A stretch of DNA of 64,000 bases from Methylocystis sp. B8 (GTDB lineage Bacteria; Pseudomonadota; Alphaproteobacteria; Rhizobiales; Beijerinckiaceae): assembly GCF_005771425.1 (NCBI RefSeq), contig NZ_VBTZ01000011.1, forward strand, positions 1 to 64,000, read 5' to 3'. Of this stretch, positions 54,759-64,000 are shown piece by piece. The notes beneath the pieces were generated by a model. The model did no database searches, was not told the DNA's origin, and worked only from the letters and a program-made list of their open reading frames with translations. The position numbers and the translations under genes were made by a program. Position 1 is the first letter of the stretch. Each line of letters starts with the position of its first letter.

Positions 54759-56042
54759 ATGACCGCTCACGCGCCCACCGTCACCATCGCCTCCCGCGCC
54801 GAACATGTGCAGCGGATCACGACGCCGGGGGGGCTTGAGGCCTGGCTCGTTGAGAGCCACGCAGTTCCGCTTGTCGCGCTTGAATTCGCCATACGCGGCG
54901 GCGCGGCGCAGGACCCCGCGGAGAAGCCCGGACTGGCGACGCTGCTCGCCGCGACTCTCGACGAAGGCGCTGGCCCCTATGATGCGCGCGGCTTCCATCG
55001 CGCCATCGACGATCTCGCGATCCATCTCGGCTTTGGCGCCGATCGCGACACGATCTCGGGCCATATGCAGACTCTCTCGCGCAATGTCGACAAGGCCTTC
55101 GGCCTCTTAAAGCTCGCGCTTAACGATGCGCGGCTTGAGGCGGGAGACGTCGCACGCGTGCGCAGCCAGCTCGCCGCTGAATTGAAGCGCGACGTCAATG
55201 AACCGGACTCCGTGGCGTCGAAAGCCTTTCGCGAAGCGGCGTTCCCAAACCATCCTTATGGGCGCCCGGTCCGCGGCGATCTTGCGTCGATCGATACGCT
55301 GTCGCGCGAAGACCTTATCGCGCTGCGCGAGCGGCTTTTCGCGCGGCGCGATCTCAAGATCGGCGTCGTCGGCGCGATCGACGCGGCGACGCTCTCTGAT
55401 CTGCTCGACGCGACCTTCGGCGGCCTTGCGCTGCAAAACGATCTAACGCCTGTTCCGGAAATCGAAGTCTCCAATGTCGGGATTCGCAAAATCGTCGATC
55501 TCGACGTGCCGCAATCGACGATCCGCTTCGGGCGTCCGTCGATCCGCAAACACGATCCCGATTACTACGGCGTCGTCGTCGCCAATCACATTCTCGGCGG
55601 CGGCACGTTTACGTCGCGGCTCTTCCGCGAGGTGCGCGAGAAGCGCGGCATGGCCTATTCGGTCTATTCGCATCTCAACGAATATGATCATTGCCCGATG
55701 TTGATCGGCGCCGCCGCGACGAAGAATGAACGCGCCGGCGAAGCGATCGGCGTGATCGAGGAAGAGTTCAGGCGCTTCGCCGCCGAGGGTCCGACCGAGG
55801 AGGAATTGGACAAGGCGAAGAAATTCCTCATCGGCTCCTATGCGCTGCGCTTCGACACCTCGACGAAGATCGCGAGCCAGCTTGTCAATTTACAGCTCGA
55901 CGGATTCGAGCCGAGCTTCCTCGATGAAAGGAACGGCCGGATCGCCGCAGTGACGATGGAAGATTGCCGGCGCGGCGCGAAGCGGTTGCTCGGCGATGCT
56001 GATCTGCTGGTGACGGTGGTGGGAAAACCTGCGGGCGTGTGA
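54759..56042 (+). CDS. M16-family peptidase, non-catalytic subunit
   Basis: A 427-residue homologue of the preceding gene. The zinc motif is absent: the matching position reads PGLATLLAATLDEGAG. The C-terminal Arg/Tyr pattern used in substrate binding is present (RLFREVREKRGMAYSVYSHL). It is expected to form a heterodimer with the catalytic subunit. The start at 54759 is chosen for AGGA upstream and alignment with the partner. Confidence 0.93.
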   Translation: MTAHAPTVTIASRAEHVQRITTPGGLEAWLVESHAVPLVALEFAIRGGAAQDPAEKPGLATLLAATLDEGAGPYDARGFHRAIDDLAIHLGFGADRDTISGHMQTLSRNVDKAFGLLKLALNDARLEAGDVARVRSQLAAELKRDVNEPDSVASKAFREAAFPNHPYGRPVRGDLASIDTLSREDLIALRERLFARRDLKIGVVGAIDAATLSDLLDATFGGLALQNDLTPVPEIEVSNVGIRKIVDLDVPQSTIRFGRPSIRKHDPDYYGVVVANHILGGGTFTSRLFREVREKRGMAYSVYSHLNEYDHCPMLIGAAATKNERAGEAIGVIEEEFRRFAAEGPTEEELDKAKKFLIGSYALRFDTSTKIASQLVNLQLDGFEPSFLDERNGRIAAVTMEDCRRGAKRLLGDADLLVTVVGKPAGV

Positions 56043-56322
56043 GATGCATTCCTCGCAAAGCAGGATGTAGCTGAAGGCGCTGACGCCTGACGCGCCATCG
56101 TCATGATTGGTCGCGCCGAAGTCGTGTTGGCAGGAACATTCTCGCCCAGATCAGCGGCGAGATAGCGCGCCGGAATATCGCTCTTTGTGACATGCATATG
56201 ACAAACTACTCCAGCGCCTTGCCGCTCTTTCGGCGCATTTGGGCTGGACCGAGCCGAGCCGAAGCAATAAGAAGCCCCGGTCTTCGGCGCCCTTCCGGTC
56301 CCGTCCGCATCCGATTGCAGAG
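56043..56322. other. Gap upstream of the metal-efflux genes
   Basis: About 280 bases that should hold the promoter of the efflux operon. No gene, repeat or known operator was recognised. Confidence 0.45.
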
Positions 56323-57534
56323 ATGTTCGCGAATCTCCCGACTCCGCCCTTCGGTAAGAGTCGCGTAATTTGGGCCGCCGCCATTGCGGGCGCGGCGCTT
56401 TTCGCAGCACTCGCTTTTTTCTTGCGCTCTCCATCGAGCGACGGAGTGAAGACGCAAAAGAACGGCCATGCCGCCACGGGCGCAGTGACCGTCGATCTGA
56501 CCGAGACGCAGGTCGCCTCTCTTAAGATCGAAAAGGTTTCGCAGCGCGCCTTCGCCCAGGAGAGGCAGGCCATCGGCAATATCGACTTCAATCAGAATCG
56601 TCTTGTCGCAGTCTTCGCGCCCTATCAGGGGCGCATCATGAGCATCTCCGCCAATGTCGGCGACCCGGTTGAAAAGGATCAGGCGCTCTACACGATCGAC
56701 AGTCCCGATTTGCTGACGGCGGAATCGAATCTTATTACGGCCGCAGGCGCGCTCGTTCTGCAGAACCGCAATCTCTCCCGTCTGAAACCGCTGCTGAAGA
56801 TCGGCGGCGCTTCCCAACAGCAGGTCGATCAGGCGATCTCCGACCAGCAAGCGGCGGAAGGCGCCTTGAAGTCGGCGAGGGACGTGTTGCGCATCTTCGG
56901 AAAGACACAGGAAGAGATCGATAAGATCATCGAAGACAGAATCGCGGACTCGCGCTTCGTCGTGCGCAGCCCTTTGTCGGGTTTCGTGACCGCGCGCGCG
57001 GCGGTTCCAGGCCAGCTTGTCCAGCCGGGCGTCGCGCCGGCGCCCTACGTCATCGCGGATACGTCAACCATGTGGATGGTCGCGAATGTCGTCGAAAGCG
57101 ACGCGCCGCTGCTGCGGCTGGGACAGGTGGTCAAGGCGAGAGTCGCCGCCTACCCAGGCCGCGATTTCGACGGCCGGATCACCGTGCTTGGCCCCTCTGT
57201 CGATCCGATCACGCGCCGACAGGCGGCCAGGATCGAGATCGACGATCCTGATCATCTTCTGCGCGCGGGCATGTTCGCGAATTTCACCATTCGGATCGGT
57301 GAGCCGATTGTTGCGCTCGCTGCGCCTCAGAGCGCCGTGGTCCGGGAGGGCGATGGGACTATGGTTTGCTGGGTCGCCAAAGACCGTCGGCGCTTCGTGC
57401 GGCGCGTGGTGACGGCAGGCCTGCGCCAGAACGGCTTCGTCCAAATCCTGTCCGGTCTCCAACTGGGCGAACCCATCGTCGGCGAAGGCGCGATTTTTCT
57501 CAGCAATCAGGCCGCGATCGGCGAGGCCAATTAG
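56323..57534 (+). CDS. RND efflux periplasmic adaptor (membrane fusion protein), CzcB/CusB-like
   Basis: A 403-residue adaptor joining an RND pump to an outer-membrane channel. It has a membrane anchor at about residues 12-32. A lipoyl-like domain is split by a helical hairpin (APYQGRIMSISANVGDPVEK, then RSPLSGFVTARAAVPGQLVQ). Beta-barrel and proximal domains follow. There is no His/Met-rich N-terminal metal-binding extension. The start at 56323 is preferred to 56239 because it places the anchor close to the N-terminus. It precedes the pump gene by 42 bases. Confidence 0.88.
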   Translation: MFANLPTPPFGKSRVIWAAAIAGAALFAALAFFLRSPSSDGVKTQKNGHAATGAVTVDLTETQVASLKIEKVSQRAFAQERQAIGNIDFNQNRLVAVFAPYQGRIMSISANVGDPVEKDQALYTIDSPDLLTAESNLITAAGALVLQNRNLSRLKPLLKIGGASQQQVDQAISDQQAAEGALKSARDVLRIFGKTQEEIDKIIEDRIADSRFVVRSPLSGFVTARAAVPGQLVQPGVAPAPYVIADTSTMWMVANVVESDAPLLRLGQVVKARVAAYPGRDFDGRITVLGPSVDPITRRQAARIEIDDPDHLLRAGMFANFTIRIGEPIVALAAPQSAVVREGDGTMVCWVAKDRRRFVRRVVTAGLRQNGFVQILSGLQLGEPIVGEGAIFLSNQAAIGEAN

Positions 57535-57576
57535 TCAGCGCGCTAGAACGCGCCGGCGCGGAAGGGGAGGTCGTCG

Positions 57577-60500
57577 TTGCTCAAGTCCATCGTCGAGTTC
57601 GGACTGACCCGACGGCTGACCGTTATTCTCGGCCTCGTCGCCTTTATCATTTTCGGAGCCTTCTCTTTCGCAAGGCTCAATATCGAAGCCTATCCCAATC
57701 CGGCTCCCGTCATTTTGGAAATCAGCGCGCAGGCGCCGGGCCTCTCGGCGGAGGAGATGGAAAAATATTACACGATCCCGATGGAGACTTCGCTCTACGC
57801 GACGCCTAAGGTGACGAACATTCGCTCGACGTCCTTTTACGGATTGAGCTTCGTCCGCGTGACGTTTGAATATGGCGTCGATCCGCACCTCGCCTACGTC
57901 CAGACTTCGACAAGCATTCAACAGCGTCTCAGCCTGCCGAACGGGCTGGTGCCGACCATTCAGCAATCGAGTCTCGTCGGCGAGATCGTCCGATACCAGG
58001 TCATCGGTCCGCCGAATTTTGGTCTGACCAATCTGCGGACCATCCAGGATTGGGTTGTCGCGCGCCGCTTGCTGACGATCCCGGGCGTCGTCCAGATCAA
58101 TTCTTGGGGCGGGCTCACCAAGCAATTTGCGATCGAGGTCGACCAGGGGAAGCTCGAAGCGCACAACGTCACCTTGCCGCAGGTCGTGACGGCGCTCGCC
58201 AATTCCAACCTCAACGTCGGCGGGCGCGAGATCGAACTCGGCGAGCAGTCGGTGAACATTCGCGGGGTCGGGTTGATCGACGACGGCGGCGACGGCGACG
58301 TGACCAAGGGCTTCCGCACCGACGACATCGAAAACATCGTGCTTGGCCAAGTGAATGGCGTTCCCGTGCAGATCAAGGACGTCGCCAGGGTGACGGTCGG
58401 CGCGGCCCCGCGTCTTGGCGTCCTCGGACGCGATCGCGAAGACGACGTCGTCGCGGCGATCGTCGTCATGGGGCGCGCGCAGCACACGAACGATATTCTT
58501 CCGCGCGTGGAGCAGGAGATCGATAGGATTAATGCGTCGAAACTGCTCCCGCCGGGGGTAAGGCTCGAGCCCTATTACGACCGCGGCGCCCTCGTCGGCG
58601 TGACGACGCACACCGTTCTTCACAATCTCGTCTTCGGCTGCATTCTCGTTTTCCTGATTCAATGGATCTTCATCGGCGACCTGCGCAGCGCGCTCATCGT
58701 CGCAGCGAATATTCCGCTCGCGCTGCTCTTCGCCATCGCCATCCTCGTGGCGCGCGAGGAGGACGCCAATCTGCTTTCCATGGGCGCCGTCGATTTTGGC
58801 ATCATCGTCGATTCAGGCGTCATTCTCATCGAAAACATTTTTCGAAATTTTCAATCCCAGCCTTTTGAACGCGCACGCCTCCTCAAACTTTTCGCGCAGG
58901 GATACTGGGGTCCGGACAAGACGCGCGCGCCGGGAGCGCGAAAGGTCTGGAACGACCGGTTGCGGCTCATCTTCATCAGCGCGATGGAGGTCGACAAGGC
59001 CGTCTTTTTTACCGGCGCGATCACAGTTACGGCCTTTCTGCCGCTTTTCACCATGACGGGCGTCGAAGGCCAGATATTCGGCCCGATGGCGAGAACCTAC
59101 GCCTATGCGCTGATCGGCGCCTTGGTTGCGACCTTTACAGTGACGCCGGTTCTTTCGGCGGTTCTCCTGCCGGTCCACATCGAGGAGACGGAAACGCTGA
59201 TCGTTCGTCGGATACGCTCGATCTACAACCCGGCGCTGCGTTGGGCGATCTCACATCGGCTGGCGGTCTTGGGCGTCGGCGCGGCCTTCCTGAGCCTGTC
59301 GGGCCTCGTGGCGTCGCGGCTTGGCGCCGAATTCCTGCCCGCGTTGGAAGAAGGCAGCTATTGGATTCGCGCCAATCTGCCGCCGACGACCTCGCTGCGC
59401 GTCGGCGAAGCGGCGACCAGCAAAATGCGCGAGATACTTCTAAATCATCCGGAGATCGTCACCGTCATCTCTCAGCATGGACGGCCGGATAACGGCAGCG
59501 AGGCGTCTTCCTTTGCGGAAGTGCAGCTTTTCGCGCCTTTAAAGCCGATGGACGAATGGCCGTCGGGCCTCACTAAAGAGACGCTCACCAAAGAGCTCGA
59601 CAAAGAGCTAAGGGCGGCGCTGCCGGGCGTGCTTTTCAATTTCTCCCAACCTATTCAGGATAACATCAACGAAGCTGTCTCGGGCGTGCGTGGCGCCAAC
59701 TCGATCAAAATCGTCGGTCCCGATCTCGAGACGCTCGAGCGCATCGCCGACCAGGTGATGGAGCAGTTGCGACTCGTTGAAGGAATCGCCGATCTCGCGG
59801 TGCTGCACACGCTCGGCCAGCCCAACCTCAACATAAAAATCGATCGGGCCAAGGCTGGCCGCTATGGGCTGACGGCGGCCGACATCAACAGCGTCATTCA
59901 GGCGGCGATCGGCGGCGCGCCGGCGACGGCGGTGCTCGAAGGGGACCGACAGTTTCAAGCGGTCGTCAGGCTGGCCCCGACCTATCGGGGATCGATCGAG
60001 GCGATCGAAAACGTGAAGGTCGCCGCGCAAGCGAGCGCGAATGCGCAGAACTTCTATATTCCTTTGAAGGAGGTGGCGCAGATCTCGCTCGACACGGGCG
60101 CCTCCTTCGTTTACCGCGAACAGAGCCAGCGCTTCGTTCCGGTCAAATTCAGCGTCCGCGATCGCGACCTCGCCTCGGCGATCTCCGAGGCGCAGCAAAG
60201 AATCGCGCAGCACGTGCCGCTTCCAGTCGGATACCAGATACTCTGGGCCGGCGAGTTCGGCAGCCTCGAACAGGCGAAAAAGCGGCTCGCGGTCGTCGTG
60301 CCGCTGTCCTTCCTGCTTATCTTCGCCTTGCTCTACAGCCTGTTTAATTCGTTCCGGGAGAGCCTGGTGGCGCTCGCAGGCATCCCCTTCGCCATTGGCG
60401 GCGGCGTGATCGCTCTTTATGTCGCCGATCTGCCGCTCAGCGTCTCGGCGGCCATCGGTTTCGTATCCTTGTTCGGCGTCGCAGTGATGGATGGCATTCT

Positions 60501-60828
60501 CAACATCACCTATTGGAAGGAACTCTCGAATCAGGGGATGGGCTTCATCGAGGCCGTGACTTACGCTGCGGAACAACGCATGCGGCCGATGTTGATGATG
60601 GCGCTCTCCGCCGGCGTCGGCCTTCTCCCAGCCGCGCTCTCCCACGCCATCGGCTCTCAGGTGCAGCGCCCGCTGGCGACGGTCGTCGTCGGCGGCATGT
60701 TCATCGGCCCCGCGCTGCTGCTACTTGTCGGACCGGTCTTGCGCAGCATCTTTCTAATCCCGCCCGCGCCGCCGGCTGAAATCATCGAAGGCGGCGGCGA
60801 CTTCAGCGAAGGCGCGCAGGATCAGTAG
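57577..60828 (+). CDS. Heavy-metal RND efflux pump, CzcA/CusA-like
   Basis: A 1083-residue inner-membrane proton antiporter subunit with 12 membrane helices and two large periplasmic loops. Helix 4 reads AVDFGIIVDSGVILIENIFR, the DFG-x-x-VD-x-x-V-x-x-x-EN form of the divalent-metal (Zn/Co/Cd/Ni) HME-RND group, not the monovalent Cu/Ag form. It starts with TTG, preceded by GGGGAGG at 7 bases. No outer-membrane factor gene follows, so a TolC-type channel must be supplied from elsewhere. The metal is inferred only. Confidence 0.92.
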   Translation: MLKSIVEFGLTRRLTVILGLVAFIIFGAFSFARLNIEAYPNPAPVILEISAQAPGLSAEEMEKYYTIPMETSLYATPKVTNIRSTSFYGLSFVRVTFEYGVDPHLAYVQTSTSIQQRLSLPNGLVPTIQQSSLVGEIVRYQVIGPPNFGLTNLRTIQDWVVARRLLTIPGVVQINSWGGLTKQFAIEVDQGKLEAHNVTLPQVVTALANSNLNVGGREIELGEQSVNIRGVGLIDDGGDGDVTKGFRTDDIENIVLGQVNGVPVQIKDVARVTVGAAPRLGVLGRDREDDVVAAIVVMGRAQHTNDILPRVEQEIDRINASKLLPPGVRLEPYYDRGALVGVTTHTVLHNLVFGCILVFLIQWIFIGDLRSALIVAANIPLALLFAIAILVAREEDANLLSMGAVDFGIIVDSGVILIENIFRNFQSQPFERARLLKLFAQGYWGPDKTRAPGARKVWNDRLRLIFISAMEVDKAVFFTGAITVTAFLPLFTMTGVEGQIFGPMARTYAYALIGALVATFTVTPVLSAVLLPVHIEETETLIVRRIRSIYNPALRWAISHRLAVLGVGAAFLSLSGLVASRLGAEFLPALEEGSYWIRANLPPTTSLRVGEAATSKMREILLNHPEIVTVISQHGRPDNGSEASSFAEVQLFAPLKPMDEWPSGLTKETLTKELDKELRAALPGVLFNFSQPIQDNINEAVSGVRGANSIKIVGPDLETLERIADQVMEQLRLVEGIADLAVLHTLGQPNLNIKIDRAKAGRYGLTAADINSVIQAAIGGAPATAVLEGDRQFQAVVRLAPTYRGSIEAIENVKVAAQASANAQNFYIPLKEVAQISLDTGASFVYREQSQRFVPVKFSVRDRDLASAISEAQQRIAQHVPLPVGYQILWAGEFGSLEQAKKRLAVVVPLSFLLIFALLYSLFNSFRESLVALAGIPFAIGGGVIALYVADLPLSVSAAIGFVSLFGVAVMDGILNITYWKELSNQGMGFIEAVTYAAEQRMRPMLMMALSAGVGLLPAALSHAIGSQVQRPLATVVVGGMFIGPALLLLVGPVLRSIFLIPPAPPAEIIEGGGDFSEGAQDQ

Positions 60829-60895
60829 AAAAGTATGTTGAGCGCGCTTTTTTTGCGGGAAGCCGCGCTCGGTGATGAGCAAAGGATAATGCCCC

Positions 60896-61756
60896 TCACT
60901 TCTCCTGCGGCAGCAACGCCAGGAGGTCCGCCATCTTCGGCGCGGCTGACGGATTCATCATGCCCACCACATGATAGCCGGCGTCGACATGCAGCACTTC
61001 GCCGGAGACGCCGCGCGCCAGCGGCGACAGAAGATAGACGGCCGTCTCGCCGACTTCCTCGATGGTCACGACCCGGCGCAGCGGCGAATTATATTCGTTC
61101 CAGCGCAGGATATAGCGGAAGTCGCCGATGCCTGAGGCCGCCATCGTCTTGATCGGCCCAGCAGAAATGGCGTTGACGCGGATGTTCTTGACGCCGAGAT
61201 CGGCGGCGAGATAGCGCACCGAGGCCTCTAACGCCGCTTTCGCCACGCCCATCACATTATAATGCGGCATCCATTTCTCGGCGCCGTAATAGGTGAGCGT
61301 TAAGAGCGAGCCGCCCTCCGTCATCAGTTTCTCGGCGCGCTGCGCCAGAGCGGTGAAGGAGTAGCAGGAGATGTTGAGCGACATCTGGAAGTTTTCCAGA
61401 GTCGTCTCGACATAGCGCCCGTCGAGCTGGTCCTTGTCGGAATAGGCGAGGCAGTGCACGACGAAATCGAGCCTGCCCCAAAGCTTTTCGATCTCGGCGA
61501 AGACGGCGTCCATCGTTTCCGGCTCGGCGACGTCGCAGCGGCCGACGACGGTCGCGCCGATTTCCGCCGCGAGCGGACGCACCCGTTTTTCCAGCGCCTC
61601 GATCTGATAGGTGAGCGCGAGTTCGGCGCCGGCGTCGGCGCAGGCCTTGGCGATGCCCCAGGCGATCGAGCGATTATTGGCGACGCCCAGAATGAGCCCC
61701 TTTTTTCCCTTAAGCAGTCCGGCGAAAAGGGCGGCGGGCGCAGCTTGCTGTGTCAT
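60896..61756 (-). CDS. fabI: Enoyl-[acyl-carrier-protein] reductase (NADH), FabI
   Basis: Catalyses the last step of each fatty-acid elongation cycle. The 286-residue product has GLILGVANNRSIAWGIAKAC for NAD binding, VHCLAYSDKDQL and the catalytic Tyr/Lys region in YNVMGVAKAALEASVRYLA. The RVNAISAGPIKTMAASGI loop follows. It is convergent with the efflux operon. Confidence 0.97.
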   Translation of the reverse strand: MTQQAAPAALFAGLLKGKKGLILGVANNRSIAWGIAKACADAGAELALTYQIEALEKRVRPLAAEIGATVVGRCDVAEPETMDAVFAEIEKLWGRLDFVVHCLAYSDKDQLDGRYVETTLENFQMSLNISCYSFTALAQRAEKLMTEGGSLLTLTYYGAEKWMPHYNVMGVAKAALEASVRYLAADLGVKNIRVNAISAGPIKTMAASGIGDFRYILRWNEYNSPLRRVVTIEEVGETAVYLLSPLARGVSGEVLHVDAGYHVVGMMNPSAAPKMADLLALLPQEK

Positions 61757-61973
61757 GCGTGTCTATTTCCTGGGCGTGAAATCTGCGTTCGAGGTTGCGC
61801 GCCCTTTAGCGTGGTTTTGGCGCAAAGGAAACCCTCGCGCCATAGGCCGCTGAGATAGGAAATCGGACGCGCCAGAGCGGCCAACCGTAGCCAATTGCGC
61901 GGCTTTGCCCTATCATTCGATAGGAAACGTCACTGGCCGCGCAGACAGGCAAAGACCGAGCGGAGCGGGCCGC

Positions 61974-62474
61974 ATGGGCAGAAGAGCCGACATCATAGTG
62001 GGATTGGGCGGGGCGACTCCCGCGTTGAGGCGCTATGCGCGCGCGCTTTGCGCCGGCGCCGGACCCGCTATCGCGGACGATCTCGTCCAAAGCGCACTAC
62101 AATCGATCGGCGCGCGTATCCGCTCCCGCGAGTTGCGCCCTGTAGACCTCGCCGAAGCGCGAATCGAAACCTATGCGACGCTCGTCGCGCTGGCTGAGAA
62201 AAAGCTCGGGAATGCTCCCGGCCCTGCGGCGCGACATCCGCCGATCGTTCACGGACTCGCGGGTCTCGCCTTTGACGAGCGCGCCGTGCTGCTGCTCGTC
62301 TCGCTCGAGGGCTTCGGCTATGACGCCGCGGCGCGTATCGTTGGCGCGAGTCGAGAGACGGCGCTGGCGCAGTTGATGCGCGCCCGCATGGCGTTGGGCG
62401 CCGAAGGATTGCGGCCAGTCGCGCCGCTCGAGGGCGGGCGTCGCGCCGCCTCGCATCTGCGGGTCGTGAAGTAG
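61974..62474 (+). CDS. ECF-type RNA polymerase sigma factor
   Basis: A 166-residue short sigma-70-family protein. A weak region 2 (LRRYARALCAGAGPAIADDL) is followed by a clearer region 4 (LAFDERAVLLLVSLEGFGYD, then AAARIVGASRETALAQLMRA). GGAG lies 8 bases before the ATG at 61974, which is preferred to a TTG at 61905. It lies 5 bases before a membrane-anchored anti-sigma candidate, the usual arrangement. The target promoters are unknown. Confidence 0.78.
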   Translation: MGRRADIIVGLGGATPALRRYARALCAGAGPAIADDLVQSALQSIGARIRSRELRPVDLAEARIETYATLVALAEKKLGNAPGPAARHPPIVHGLAGLAFDERAVLLLVSLEGFGYDAAARIVGASRETALAQLMRARMALGAEGLRPVAPLEGGRRAASHLRVVK

Positions 62475-62479
62475 CGGCG

Positions 62480-63370
62480 ATGACGCCTTCGGCCCTCATT
62501 GAAGAAGCCGACCTGCACGCGCTTGTCGACGGCGAGCTCGATCCCGAGCGGCGGCGCAAGGTCGAAGACCATCTTCTGCAGCATCCCGAGGACGCGGCGC
62601 TCGTCGAAGGCTGGCGGCGCCAGAACGCCGCGCTGCGGGCAGCCTTTGAACCCGTGGCGCTGGAGCCGCCGCCTCTGTCCTTGCGCGAGGCGGCGGCGCG
62701 GCCGCCAGCGCCGCCCGTCGGCCAGGGGCCGATCGAAACCGGCGCCATTCATTGGGGACGACCGGGCGCGGCCCCGCGTCCGATGCGCAAGCTCGATGAA
62801 ATTCGCGCGAGCCGGCGCCGGCAAGCGCTCGCCTCGACGCTGCTCACGCTCGTGGCGGGCGCGGCCGTCGCGGTTGCGGCGCTGCTCTTCTTGGCCAGCC
62901 GGCCGCCGACGCAGAGCCCGACGTTGACGAGGGCCGCCACGAGCTACGCCGCACGGGCGGGGCTGACCTACGCCACCTATATTCTCGACGCGCATCCCGT
63001 TGAGATCGACGCCGCCCGCCGCGACGAGCTTCTCGTATGGCTTCAGGAGCGGGTCGGCTTTGCGCGCGCGCCGGATTTGGACGGCGTCGGATTGCGCCTT
63101 CTTGGCGGACGCATTGCGCCGGGCGTCGCGGCGCCGGCGGCGTTTCTCATTTATCAGCGCGATGACGGCGTGCGCCTCGGTCTTTATTTCGAGCGCGCCG
63201 AGGCTGTCGCTGCGCCTTCGGGCCAACGCGGCCAGGGCGTCACTGTGATTGAATGGCGTGCGTCCGGCTTCGCCTTCGTGCTTGTCGGCGCGCTGCCGGC
63301 CGACGCGATGCAGGCGGCGGCGGAAGCCGCTGCGGCCGCCGTCCTTGCGCCGCCAACCGAAACCAAATAG
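62480..63370 (+). CDS. Membrane-anchored anti-sigma factor candidate
   Basis: A 296-residue protein with an N-terminal anti-sigma-type domain (ADLHALVDGELDPERRRKVE, then HPEDAALVEGWRRQN), one membrane helix at about residues 114-137 and a periplasmic C-terminal domain. No zinc-binding HxxxCxxC is present, so it is not a ZAS redox sensor. It probably sequesters the sigma factor encoded just upstream. Confidence 0.78.
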   Translation: MTPSALIEEADLHALVDGELDPERRRKVEDHLLQHPEDAALVEGWRRQNAALRAAFEPVALEPPPLSLREAAARPPAPPVGQGPIETGAIHWGRPGAAPRPMRKLDEIRASRRRQALASTLLTLVAGAAVAVAALLFLASRPPTQSPTLTRAATSYAARAGLTYATYILDAHPVEIDAARRDELLVWLQERVGFARAPDLDGVGLRLLGGRIAPGVAAPAAFLIYQRDDGVRLGLYFERAEAVAAPSGQRGQGVTVIEWRASGFAFVLVGALPADAMQAAAEAAAAAVLAPPTETK

Positions 63371-63379
63371 CCACGCGGC

Positions 63380-64000
63380 TCACGACATTTTGTCGCGCGG
63401 ATCGTAAGGGTGCGCTTCGCGCCATTCGCGCATGCGCGCGTCGAGATCGCTGGACGATTTCTCCGGCAGCATGATTTTCAACGAGACATAAAGGTCGCCA
63501 GCGATCTTCCCTTCCGACGCCGGAAGGCCTTTGCCGCGCAGCCGCAGAACCCGGCCACTGTTCGAATGCGGCGGGATCGTCAGCTCCACCTTGCCATCGA
63601 GCGTCGGCGTCGGGATTCGCCCGCCGAGCGTGGCTTCATAAACGGTCACCGGCAGCTCCAGCCGCAAATCACGGCCGTCCAGTTTGAAATAAGGATGCGG
63701 CGCGACTTTCACCGTGACGATGGCGTCGCCGGGTTCGCCCCCCATCGCGCCGGGCTGTCCCTGGCCGCGCAGCCGGATCTGCTGCCCGTCTTCGATCCCG
63801 GTCGGAATCTTGACCTCGAGCGTGCGTCCGCTCGGCAGGATGACGCGCGCCGATCCGCCGTGGGCGACCGTTTCAAGCGGCACGGTCGCGGTGGCGACGA
63901 CGTCGTCGCCTCGGATCGGCTGCGGTCCCGCGCGGCGACGCCCCCCGCCGCTGAAGAGATCTGAAAGAATGTCCTCGAAGCCCCCACGGCCACCGGCCGC
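63380..64000 (-). CDS. DnaJ/CbpA-family co-chaperone, C-terminal part (runs off the right edge)
   Basis: The visible 206 codons cover a Gly-rich linker (FEDILSDLFSGGGGR) and the two C-terminal substrate-binding domains of a DnaJ-type protein: VPLETVAHGGSARVILPSGR, VKIPTGIEDGQQIRLRGQGQ and LRLRGKGLPA. No Cys-rich zinc domain separates linker and C-domain, so it is of the CbpA (type II) kind. The J domain lies outside the window. The reading stays open to the window edge. Confidence 0.92.
   Translation of the reverse strand, partial: AAGGRGGFEDILSDLFSGGGRRRAGPQPIRGDDVVATATVPLETVAHGGSARVILPSGRTLEVKIPTGIEDGQQIRLRGQGQPGAMGGEPGDAIVTVKVAPHPYFKLDGRDLRLELPVTVYEATLGGRIPTPTLDGKVELTIPPHSNSGRVLRLRGKGLPASEGKIAGDLYVSLKIMLPEKSSSDLDARMREWREAHPYDPRDKMS

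Noticed and set aside
53347-56042. M16 peptidase pair as PqqF/PqqG for PQQ processing
   Set aside because: The pair is 47 kb from pqqA, next to lspA, and generic M16 pairs are common in alphaproteobacteria. There is no sequence evidence for PQQ specificity.

Overview
The window reads as the chromosome of a GC-rich alphaproteobacterium of the Hyphomicrobiales type. The clues are DivL with a tyrosine in its H-box, the divL/tsaE-amgK/murU/addB/addA gene order, AddAB instead of RecBCD, NepR-like proteins with EcfG-type promoters, a CIRCE-controlled groESL and an Omp25/31-type porin. It is a diazotroph (the start of nifH is at the left edge) and it carries a pqqA gene. A methylotroph/methanotroph such as Methylocystis is my inference; no methane or methanol oxidation gene is visible.

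Positions 1-8400 are the edge of a nif region. nifH reads leftward off the window from a near-perfect sigma54 promoter. Around it are accessory genes: two related receiver-like proteins that both lack the phosphoacceptor aspartate, an ankyrin protein, SufE, a thioredoxin-like [2Fe-2S] ferredoxin, SufT, a dienelactone-hydrolase-like protein, the CGFS glutaredoxin/BolA pair, an orphan pqqA with its own terminator, a Usg-family protein, a molbindin and a group III truncated haemoglobin. Several of these genes have sigma54-like -24/-12 sequences upstream. The theme is Fe-S and molybdenum supply plus oxygen/NO handling under probable NifA/RpoN control.

Positions 8800-14770 are one compact iron-uptake operon: TonB-dependent receptor, two tandem PiuC-type dioxygenases, exbB, exbD, tonB. 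Positions 14900-16100 hold a small general-stress group: two NepR-like proteins, a small unknown protein and csbD, with two EcfG-type promoters. Positions 16400-22020 are accessory: an unknown protein, a decayed multihaem cytochrome fragment, an MFS transporter, and a second TonB-like/ExbB pair with a sodium:solute symporter.

Positions 22190-39200 are core: rpsO-pnp, a PerM-family protein, and a long leftward block (divL, tsaE-amgK fusion, murU, addB, addA) with ahcY upstream. Positions 39490-46050 are accessory: a two-component system whose control region shares 10-bp direct repeats with the adjacent glycosyltransferase gene, a CPA1 antiporter, an unusual L,D-transpeptidase-like protein and an AT-rich membrane-protein gene. 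Positions 46440-64000 hold a TerB-like protein and an SDR, groESL with CIRCE, a two-barrel outer membrane protein, lspA, an M16 peptidase pair, a heavy-metal RND pump, fabI, a sigma/anti-sigma pair and the end of a DnaJ-family gene. I saw no tRNA, rRNA, CRISPR array or intact transposon.
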